Source: CAZICM01 sp964537685 (GTDB lineage: Bacteria; Myxococcota_A; Polyangia; Polyangiales; Polyangiaceae). From it: DNA of 62,668 nt. Positions 9,111-15,354 of this stretch are shown one piece after another. The stretch spans positions 1 through 62,668 of the forward strand of contig CAZICM010000054.1 in assembly GCA_964537685.1 (NCBI GenBank). The letters are read 5' to 3'. Position numbers and translations under genes: made by a program. The notes under the pieces are model-generated. The model had not been told where the DNA came from, searched no databases, and saw only the letters and a program-made list of their open reading frames with translations. Position 1 is the first letter of the stretch. Each line of letters starts with the position of its first letter.

Positions 9111-9144
9111 CGAAACCCCCCAGGTCCTCGCCTTGGGGGTTTCG
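9111..9144. terminator. Hairpin terminator downstream of tetR copy 2
   Basis: CGAAACCCCCCA at 9111-9122 pairs with TGGGGGTTTCG at 9134-9144 around an 11-base loop. It abuts the stop codon of the TetR gene on the minus strand (9145-9147) and can act in both directions, although neither side has a long T run. It also marks the point where base composition drops from the GC-rich left segment. Confidence 0.65.
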
Positions 9145-9849
9145 TCATTTCTGGCCTTGTTTCCGCGGGGTTCGCGTGCCGGCGCCCACCACGCGCGCAG
9201 GCACAGAGCCAGCCTTGCACGCTTGCACCAGCGTTCCAGCGCGCGCTCCCGCAATAACCGTCCGCACCGCGAGGCTTAGCCAGCCCGTGTCCAAGCGGCG
9301 CGGCGAAGTGCGGGAATCCACAATCGTGCGAACAAGATCCAAAAGGAGTTGTTCATCCGTTCCCGGCGCCACTTCACCCCGGCCGATAGCGCGCGTGACC
9401 ATCGACCTCCACTCGCCGCCGCGCTCGTCCACTGCATTCCCGATAATCGCTTTAACTTCAGGGTTGTGCCGCTCGGCAAGCAGCCGTGCCCAGGCCCGGC
9501 CCTCGACCTTTCGGCCAAACGTGAATCGCCTCGTAAATGCCTCGATGAGATCGCTCTCGAGTTGTCCGGTGTCGGGCAGCGGGCTTTCGCGAAGGGGCGT
9601 CCGCATGCGCTCTACAACAGCAGCAATCAGCGCCGCACGTTTCGGCCAGCGCCTATAGATCGTGGTCTTGTTGACCTCTGCCTGGGATGCGACTTCCTCC
9701 ATCCGAAAGCCGGCGTAGCCCGAACGGGCAAGCTCGGCGATCGCGGCTCCGAGCACCCGGTGAACCACCTGCTCGCTCCGCCCCCCAAGAATTCCCTGGG
9801 TTCGCCGTACCGATTTGGCTCTGCGCCGCACAGGAACGGACACTACCAT
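9145..9849 (-). CDS. TetR/AcrR-family transcriptional regulator (copy 2)
   Basis: A 234-aa TetR repressor, similar along its whole length to the regulator at 88-756, including GGRSEQVV, FRMEEVASQAEVNKTTIYRR and EGRAWARLLAERHNPEV. The start at 9849 gives a 14-residue basic leader before the shared core. The promoter region shared with the divergent small membrane protein gene contains two copies of ATGGCAAC-N5-GTTGCCAT. Because the same site also stands before copy 1, the two proteins may cross-regulate. Base composition is lower in GC than copy 1, so these are old paralogues or one copy was acquired separately, not a recent duplication. Confidence 0.9.
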   Translation of the reverse strand: MVVSVPVRRRAKSVRRTQGILGGRSEQVVHRVLGAAIAELARSGYAGFRMEEVASQAEVNKTTIYRRWPKRAALIAAVVERMRTPLRESPLPDTGQLESDLIEAFTRRFTFGRKVEGRAWARLLAERHNPEVKAIIGNAVDERGGEWRSMVTRAIGRGEVAPGTDEQLLLDLVRTIVDSRTSPRRLDTGWLSLAVRTVIAGARAGTLVQACKAGSVPARVVGAGTRTPRKQGQK

Positions 9850-9864
9850 ATTACGCTTTTCAAG

Positions 9865-9885
9865 ATGGCAACGAAGCGTTGCCAT
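9865..9885. promoter_or_regulatory. TetR operator, site 1 of the second module
   Basis: ATGGCAAC-GAAGC-GTTGCCAT, a perfect palindrome (also read as 9-base arms around AAG), 16 bases upstream of the TetR start. Arms and spacer length are identical to the site at 788-808. Confidence 0.85.
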
Positions 9886-9917
9886 TCGTCTGAAGGCATG
9901 CCAGCATCGATTTACAG

Positions 9918-9938
9918 ATGGCAACAATAGGTTGCCAT
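9918..9938. promoter_or_regulatory. TetR operator, site 2 of the second module
   Basis: ATGGCAAC-AATAG-GTTGCCAT, 15 bases upstream of the start of the small membrane protein gene. Its centre is 53 bases from that of site 1, about five helical turns, so both sites may lie on one face of the DNA. Confidence 0.85.
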
Positions 9939-9953
9939 TAGAAAGGTTTAGCG

Positions 9954-10271
9954 ATGCCCTGGCACAACGCTGTGGAGTACTTCTTCGGAGGCGCGTTCCT
10001 GGCCAATTTCGTCCCCCACTTCGTTGCCGGCGTGTCGGGGCGCCCCTTCCACAGTCCATTCGCGACGCCGCCGTTCCGAGGGCTTTCGTCGCCTTCCGTG
10101 AACGTCTTCTGGGGCCTGTTCAATCTCGCGGTGGCCTACGCGCTGCTCATGGTGGCCGGCAGCTTCGAGCCGCGGCAGGTTGCGCACTTCGCCATTGCGG
10201 CGGCGGGCTTTGGTCTTGCTTCGCTGGGGATTGCCCGATCGCTGGGAAAACTGCAGAGCGTTTCGGCATAA
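9954..10271 (+). CDS. Small conserved membrane protein (copy 2)
   Basis: A 105-aa protein with the same layout as the one at 837-1151: FFGGAFLANFVPHFVAGVSG, then FATPPFRGLSSPSVNVFWGLF and a C-terminal hydrophobic segment ending in GIARSLGKLQ. It is predicted to be an inner-membrane protein of unknown role. It is divergent from a TetR gene with two operators between, and is followed after 47 bases by arsA, so arsA may be transcribed from the same regulated promoter. Confidence 0.85.
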   Translation: MPWHNAVEYFFGGAFLANFVPHFVAGVSGRPFHSPFATPPFRGLSSPSVNVFWGLFNLAVAYALLMVAGSFEPRQVAHFAIAAAGFGLASLGIARSLGKLQSVSA

Positions 10272-10318
10272 GGGTATGGCAGCCTGTCCACCTCCAAGCG
10301 CAGAATCCCGAAAGAAAC

Positions 10319-12091
10319 ATGATGCCGACCCTCATCGCCCAGCCGAGCCGCTACCTCTTCTTCACCGGTAAAGGCGGCGTCGGAAAAACGGCGCTCGCCT
10401 GCGCAACCGCAATCCAATTGGCCGATGCCGGAAAGCGTATCCTGCTGGTCAGCACCGATCCCGCATCCAATCTCGACGAGATGCTCGGCGTGCCGCTCTC
10501 CAATCAGCCCACCGCAATCCCCGGCGCCGACAGACTCTTCGCGCTCAATATCAATCCCGAAAAGGCCGCCGACGATTATCGCGAACGGGTGATTTCGCCG
10601 TACCGGGACATTTGGACCGAGACCGAGATCGAAAAACTCCGCGAGCAGCTCGCCGGCGCCTGCACCGTCGAAATCGCGGCATTCGATGAATTCGCCGAGC
10701 TTCTGGCGAGCGATGCCCAGAGCCTCCCCTACGACCACATCCTCTTCGATACAGCCCCGACCGGACACACGCTCAGGCTTCTAAGCCTGCCGCGCGCCTG
10801 GACGGGATTCCTTCAATCGGCCAGCGAAGGCGCATCGTGCCTTGGTCCGCATGCGGGTCTGAAGACACAAGAGAGCCGTTTTGCCGCGGCCCTTGCGGCG
10901 CTGGGCGACGGAGCGGACACAACCCTTGTGCTCGTCACAAGACCAGATCGCGCCGCCTTGCGAGAAGCGGACCGGACATCGGGCGAGCTCGATGCACTCG
11001 GCATCCAAAACCAGCAGCTTGTGATCAACGCCGTATTCAAGGCCAACGATCCCACCGATCCCGTCGCGCTCGCGCTCGAGAATCGGGGTCAGGATGCGCT
11101 CCGTGAAATGCCATCTCGGCTGCGATCGCTGCCCTCGGTACAGATCCCGCTGCGCCCCTTCAATATGGTTGGTTTGACTGCGCTTCGCGCGCTTTTGGAC
11201 GATCGCGCATCCGCTACCCTTGCCCAAGCCGCATCCCCGATCTCGATTCCCTCGCTGCCGCCGCTCCGTTCATTCATCGACGACATCGCGGCACCCGGCC
11301 ATGGACTTGTGATGGTGATGGGAAAAGGCGGCGTCGGAAAGACCACGATTGCCGCATCGATCGCCGCCGAACTCGCCTCCCGCGGCTATCCCGTGCATCT
11401 GAGTACCACCGATCCCGCCGCGCACATTGCCGCGACGCTTGCGGGCGAACTGCCCAACCTGCGCATCAGCCGTATCGATCCGGCCGCGGAAACCAAGGCT
11501 TATGTCGATCGGGTAATGGCGAGCCGGGGCGCGAAGCTCGACGAAGCGGGGCGGGCGCTGCTGGCCGAGGATTTGCGTTCGCCGTGTTACGAGGAAGTGG
11601 CTGTATTCATCGCGTTCGCCCGGATTGTGAACCAGGCCCGCTCCAGCTTCGTCATCCTCGACACGGCGCCGACCGGGCACACTTTGCTGCTTCTCGATGC
11701 GGCGGGCTCGTATCACCGTCAGGCGCTCGCGGCCGATCCGGAAGAGCAATCCTCGGCGCGCATCGTCACGCCGCTCATGAAGCTTCGCGATCCCGGGTAC
11801 ACCAAAATCCTTCTTGTCACGCTGGCGGAGACGACTCCTGTATCGGAGGCGGCGCACTTGCAGGACGATTTACGGCGAGCGGAGATCGAGCCTTATGGAT
11901 GGGTGATCAACAGCAGTCTTGCGGCGGCGGGCTCGGCGGATCCCTGCCTCAGGCAGCGCATCGCGGCGGAAGTCGAGCAGATTCGGATTGTGCAGGAGCG
12001 GCATGCCCAGCGGGTTGCCATTGTTCCTTGGATGACAGAGGAACCGGTGGGTCCTGCGAGGCTGCTGGCGGTGGCGGGCGGTGGGGCGTGA
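10319..12091 (+). CDS. arsA: Arsenite-transporting ATPase ArsA
   Basis: A 590-aa soluble ATPase that in known systems energises an arsenite efflux pump. It has two homologous halves, each with a deviant Walker A motif (FTGKGGVGKT at 15-24 and MGKGGVGKTT at 334-343) and the DTAPTGHT signature. The three Cys residues that bind As(III) or Sb(III) in plasmid R773 ArsA (113, 172, 422) are all present, at 115 in LAGACTVEIAAFDEF, 174 in EGASCLGP and 423 in RSPCYEEVAVF. Length matches the family (583 aa). Unusually, no ArsD chaperone, ArsB/Acr3 pump or ArsR is adjacent; the neighbour is the TetR module. The nearest transporter of a related fold is a BASS protein at 47992. Confidence 0.93.
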   Translation: MMPTLIAQPSRYLFFTGKGGVGKTALACATAIQLADAGKRILLVSTDPASNLDEMLGVPLSNQPTAIPGADRLFALNINPEKAADDYRERVISPYRDIWTETEIEKLREQLAGACTVEIAAFDEFAELLASDAQSLPYDHILFDTAPTGHTLRLLSLPRAWTGFLQSASEGASCLGPHAGLKTQESRFAAALAALGDGADTTLVLVTRPDRAALREADRTSGELDALGIQNQQLVINAVFKANDPTDPVALALENRGQDALREMPSRLRSLPSVQIPLRPFNMVGLTALRALLDDRASATLAQAASPISIPSLPPLRSFIDDIAAPGHGLVMVMGKGGVGKTTIAASIAAELASRGYPVHLSTTDPAAHIAATLAGELPNLRISRIDPAAETKAYVDRVMASRGAKLDEAGRALLAEDLRSPCYEEVAVFIAFARIVNQARSSFVILDTAPTGHTLLLLDAAGSYHRQALAADPEEQSSARIVTPLMKLRDPGYTKILLVTLAETTPVSEAAHLQDDLRRAEIEPYGWVINSSLAAAGSADPCLRQRIAAEVEQIRIVQERHAQRVAIVPWMTEEPVGPARLLAVAGGGA

Positions 12092-12127
12092 GGGGAGCGG
12101 CTTTCTGCATACCTCCGCGCGTCGTTT

Positions 12128-12835
12128 TTATTGGCCGCTCGTGCTTGACCGCCAACATAACGGATCGATCGCGTACCCGAAGTGATCGGCAAGCACGGAC
12201 GAAAGATCCTCAGGCTGGATGTCCACCTCCTCGTCGTACGAGGCGTCGCTGTAGATCTCGAGGCGCTCGCCGCGCAGAAACAAAAAGCGCCTACCTATGA
12301 CAAGCGAGAATCGAAGACTGCGGCTGAACGGGTAGACAACACCCGAATCGAAGCGCCGCTCGATGTCCGCCCGGATGTCGCGCTCGGGCTTGCCACGAAC
12401 GTCGATCTCGACTTGAAGAGACTCCCGCCCCCTCCGCTCGTGGAACACGCGCACACGCTCCCCGCTAACCTCGGTGCGGAAGCCCATCCCAAAACAACGG
12501 AAGGAAACCTCGCGATCCGATGGATAGAGCTTCAGCGCGGGCCAGCCGTTGCCAACATCCGCAAAGAATACACGTCCTTCCAGATGAACCCGCGCAAGCC
12601 GATGAATCTCCCGGCCGTCGATGAAACCCGAGTGGAGGGCTACCTGAAAGCCAGCCCGCCGCGCCGCGCTCAAGAAGCTAAGGGTCTTATCCGAACAAGT
12701 GCCCCCGGGTACTGCCTTCCAAAACTCCTCACCACAAAACAGACGCAAATTGTGGAAGGGCTCCGTCTCAAACTTGTCGAGCATGAGCGCCTCAATCGCA
12801 CGCACAGCCATCGCCATGGAGTCTTGAACGCTCAT
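12128..12835 (-). CDS. Arylamine N-acetyltransferase-like (NAT-type) protein
   Basis: A 235-aa protein that resembles the NAT/transglutaminase-like thiol acyltransferases. The candidate triad is Cys47 in PGGTCSDKT, His78 in REIHRLARV and Asp93 in FFADVGNG; the His-Asp spacing of 15 equals that of classical NATs and the ADVGNG stretch matches their DVGFG. The C-terminal half is more divergent. NATs transfer acyl groups from CoA to amines or hydrazines, and related enzymes (RifF) close macrolactams in antibiotic pathways. The ATG overlaps the stop of the asparagine synthetase gene (ATGA), making it the last gene of a four-gene cluster. The proposed role is acylation of an aromatic amine on the pathway product. 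It is convergent with arsA, 36 bases away. Confidence 0.6.
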   Translation of the reverse strand: MSVQDSMAMAVRAIEALMLDKFETEPFHNLRLFCGEEFWKAVPGGTCSDKTLSFLSAARRAGFQVALHSGFIDGREIHRLARVHLEGRVFFADVGNGWPALKLYPSDREVSFRCFGMGFRTEVSGERVRVFHERRGRESLQVEIDVRGKPERDIRADIERRFDSGVVYPFSRSLRFSLVIGRRFLFLRGERLEIYSDASYDEEVDIQPEDLSSVLADHFGYAIDPLCWRSSTSGQ

Positions 12836-14268
12836 CGGTGGCTCTCCCCACGGCGATCGATCAGTCGATCGAAGACCGGATAAGCCTGAAAGTATGCCGC
12901 GGTGTCCTCAAAGGCGAAGTGCTTCTTCCAAATATCGTGCAGCTCCTCTCGCTCACTCCTTCCCAGCCGCCGGAGATACCGCACCACCTCACCGCGGAGC
13001 CCACTCCCAACGTCGAACGATGTCTTGCGGCGGTGGAGCAGCTCGGGCGGGAGCACACCCTCGAAGCCGCGCCGCAGCGTTACCTTGTTCTCACCGCCAT
13101 CGTATAATCCCTGGAACGGGAGCCCATCACTAAAGCCTCGAATGGCGCGATCGAGGAATGGGCACCGCGCTTCCACGCTGTGCGCCATGCTGCTCATATC
13201 AAGGCGGCGCAACTCGGTAAGGTGCATGTCATCGATGAGTTTCGCCCGCACCTCCCTCCACGGGTCCTCTGGCCCGAACAGGTTATAACCGCCAAAGAGC
13301 TCGTCAGCGCCTTCCCCCGTTAGGACCACCTTGATACCAGCACCGCGCGCGGCCTCGGCCAGCAAGAAGGTCGCCAGCCCGTTGCTGACGATCGATGGGT
13401 TGAAGCTCTCGGTCGCGTATACCACTCGCCGCACGTACTCGGGTACGCGTTCTCGCTTTGGCAATGGGACAAAGCGCACGTCTTTTAACCGGAGCAAACC
13501 GGCAAGCTTCTCCACCGCCTCCCGGTCGGGGCTGCCTGGATCACCCAAGGTCAAATAAATCGCGTCCTCGCGCTCGCGCGACACGAACGCCGCGACAAGC
13601 GAGCTATCGAGCCCGCCGCTGAGGAACACGCCGAGGGGCTGCCCGGCGCCGGGTATCCGCTTGCGCACAGCCTCTTCCAGAAGGCGGGTTATGTCATGGC
13701 GGGGAATGACGGCTTGATGTTCGGCAATCTGGACAGCGCGGCCGGTCTTTAGATCGACAGTGCTGATGCCCCGCGGGAGAGGCTCGAACCACGTCACATC
13801 GTCGAACGCTTTGAGTTCGCTCGCGATAAAGATCTCGCCCTCGGAACATCCCACAAAGAGCGGCTTTTTACCCATATGGTCGCGCAGGCAGAGCACCTCC
13901 CGCACGGACCGCCGAACGACGACGCTCGCGTAGAAGCCATCCAGCGCGTCAATCACCTGAGGGCCGAGCCGAGCGACGAGCGGCAGCACGACATCCGTGT
14001 CGCACGGATTCGGCTCGAGGGAGTAGGAGGCTCTAAGCGCGGCATGATTGTAGATTTCGCCGTTCACCACGCCGATGAGATCGCCGTACCCAAAGGGTTG
14101 GCGCCCAAGCGCGCCGGCACCATTGATGGCCAGCCGGGCAAACCCCAGCGCAAGATCGTCCTCGGTAAAGACGCTCTGATCGTCCGGGCCACGGTGCTGG
14201 AGGCGCTCAACGCAGCCATAAATGCGAGCCTTGGCGCGCGGGCCGGCAAGAAAAACGATGCCACACAT
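12832..14268 (-). CDS. Asparagine synthetase (glutamine-hydrolysing)-like amidotransferase
   Basis: A 478-aa class II amidotransferase of the AsnB type. Met-Cys-Gly at the start leaves Cys2 as the glutaminase nucleophile once Met is removed, and LQHRGPDDQ is the usual second signature. The synthetase half carries the PP-loop ATP site LSGGLDSSLVAAF and the motif LTGEGADELFGGY. It is about 75 residues shorter than E. coli AsnB, mostly in the C-terminal part. AsnB-like enzymes in secondary pathways often amidate substrates other than aspartate. It starts 9 bases after the stop of the cyclohydrolase fusion and overlaps the NAT-like gene, so it is almost certainly part of that operon. Confidence 0.85.
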   Translation of the reverse strand: MCGIVFLAGPRAKARIYGCVERLQHRGPDDQSVFTEDDLALGFARLAINGAGALGRQPFGYGDLIGVVNGEIYNHAALRASYSLEPNPCDTDVVLPLVARLGPQVIDALDGFYASVVVRRSVREVLCLRDHMGKKPLFVGCSEGEIFIASELKAFDDVTWFEPLPRGISTVDLKTGRAVQIAEHQAVIPRHDITRLLEEAVRKRIPGAGQPLGVFLSGGLDSSLVAAFVSREREDAIYLTLGDPGSPDREAVEKLAGLLRLKDVRFVPLPKRERVPEYVRRVVYATESFNPSIVSNGLATFLLAEAARGAGIKVVLTGEGADELFGGYNLFGPEDPWREVRAKLIDDMHLTELRRLDMSSMAHSVEARCPFLDRAIRGFSDGLPFQGLYDGGENKVTLRRGFEGVLPPELLHRRKTSFDVGSGLRGEVVRYLRRLGRSEREELHDIWKKHFAFEDTAAYFQAYPVFDRLIDRRGESHR

Positions 14269-14277
14269 GGCCGTCTC

Positions 14278-15354
14278 TCAGGTCAAGCCGGGTTGATGGC
14301 CATCCCGCCGAAGCTCCGCGCGGACCTGCATCAGGAGCGTGCCCAGGCGATTTTTTCCGGTTCCATCCCCCGCGTCTCCCCAATATGCGTCGTCTCGTGT
14401 GTGTTCCACTAGGAGGCGATCGCCCGACTCGAGCAGGCGTGCACGCAGGTCGGGATGCTGCCAGAACTTGGCCCGCAGCCCCGCGAGCATAATCGTCTCC
14501 TTCACCTCCGCCCAGTCAGCGCGCCGGCGCTCTTTCTCAAGGTCATCGGCAAGACGCTTCGCGAGCGTCGGAGTCGCCGCACAGCGAATAATCTCTTCCT
14601 TGGGCGTCCCAGCGAACTTCTGCGCCTGATAGAAGTGCTCCACCGTTGGCCAGTGGCGCTCGAAGAGAAACACTGGGTGCCGGGAGAAATTGGACAACTC
14701 TCCCCACGGCTGATCCGAGTGATAGAAGAGGATCGGCTCCTGCGCTGAAGTGCCCTTGACCTCGAGCGGGATCTGGTGCCCAAGCTTCGCCTTCTTGGTC
14801 TCCAAATAGCCGGCGTTCTCGGCTCGGACGGTCGGGTGGGTGTTCACCATCTCCGCATGGATGCCGTGCTCTTTCAAGTAGCTCACCTTGCGGGGGTTGT
14901 TGGAGATGAGCCGAACGGCGTGGATGCCAACGAGACGCAACACCCGCACAGCATCGCCGTAGCAGCGCACATCCTGCTCCAATCCAAGCGCCTCAAACGC
15001 GCTAACCGTGTCCAGCCCCTCCCGCTGCATCTTGGCGACCGCCTTGATTTTAAGCGAGAGCCCCTGTCCCCGCCCTTCCTGGTGCAGGTGGATAATGAGC
15101 CCGCGGCCCTCCGTGGCAATGAGCTTCATCGACTCACGCAACTGGTCGGCACAATCGCAGTCACTCGCGCTGAATACCTCGGACGCAAGGCAAGATGAGT
15201 GGACCCGTAGAAGCGGCCGCACACCTTGCTCGCGGATGTCGCCCAAACAGACGACGCGCAGGTGTTCGTCGCCCGAGTCATACATCCGAAAGTTCCCCAT
15301 CGGCGTGGGGAGCTCGCACCAACTGTCGAACATCTGATTCAGGGTATCCGTCAT
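14278..15354 (-). CDS. GTP cyclohydrolase II fused to a NADAR N-glycosidase domain
   Basis: A 358-aa fusion. Residues 10-200 are a RibA-type GTP cyclohydrolase II: zinc ligands Cys55, Cys66 and Cys68 (VHSSCLASEVFSASDCDC), HQEGRGQGL, D128 and R130, and SNNPRK. Residues 208-350 are a NADAR domain (formerly DUF1768; FYHSDQPWGELSNFS, WPTVEHFYQAQKF, YWGDAGDGTGKNRLG), the family of COG3236/YbiA enzymes that split the N-glycosidic bond of early riboflavin intermediates. The residue equivalent to E. coli RibA Tyr105 is Val106 here; in a Streptomyces homologue a change at this position stops the reaction at the formamidopyrimidine. The gene overlaps the glycosyltransferase by ATGA. No other riboflavin gene is nearby, so a special pathway is more likely than vitamin synthesis. 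Confidence 0.9.
   Translation of the reverse strand: MTDTLNQMFDSWCELPTPMGNFRMYDSGDEHLRVVCLGDIREQGVRPLLRVHSSCLASEVFSASDCDCADQLRESMKLIATEGRGLIIHLHQEGRGQGLSLKIKAVAKMQREGLDTVSAFEALGLEQDVRCYGDAVRVLRLVGIHAVRLISNNPRKVSYLKEHGIHAEMVNTHPTVRAENAGYLETKKAKLGHQIPLEVKGTSAQEPILFYHSDQPWGELSNFSRHPVFLFERHWPTVEHFYQAQKFAGTPKEEIIRCAATPTLAKRLADDLEKERRRADWAEVKETIMLAGLRAKFWQHPDLRARLLESGDRLLVEHTRDDAYWGDAGDGTGKNRLGTLLMQVRAELRRDGHQPGLT

Noticed and set aside
12012..12019. Fourth TetR operator
   Set aside because: Only one half (GTTGCCAT-like) is present inside the arsA coding region, without the matching arm five bases away.
14278..15354. Ordinary riboflavin gene ribA
   Set aside because: The NADAR fusion, the missing Tyr and the lack of other rib genes in the cluster argue against a housekeeping role, although it cannot be excluded.
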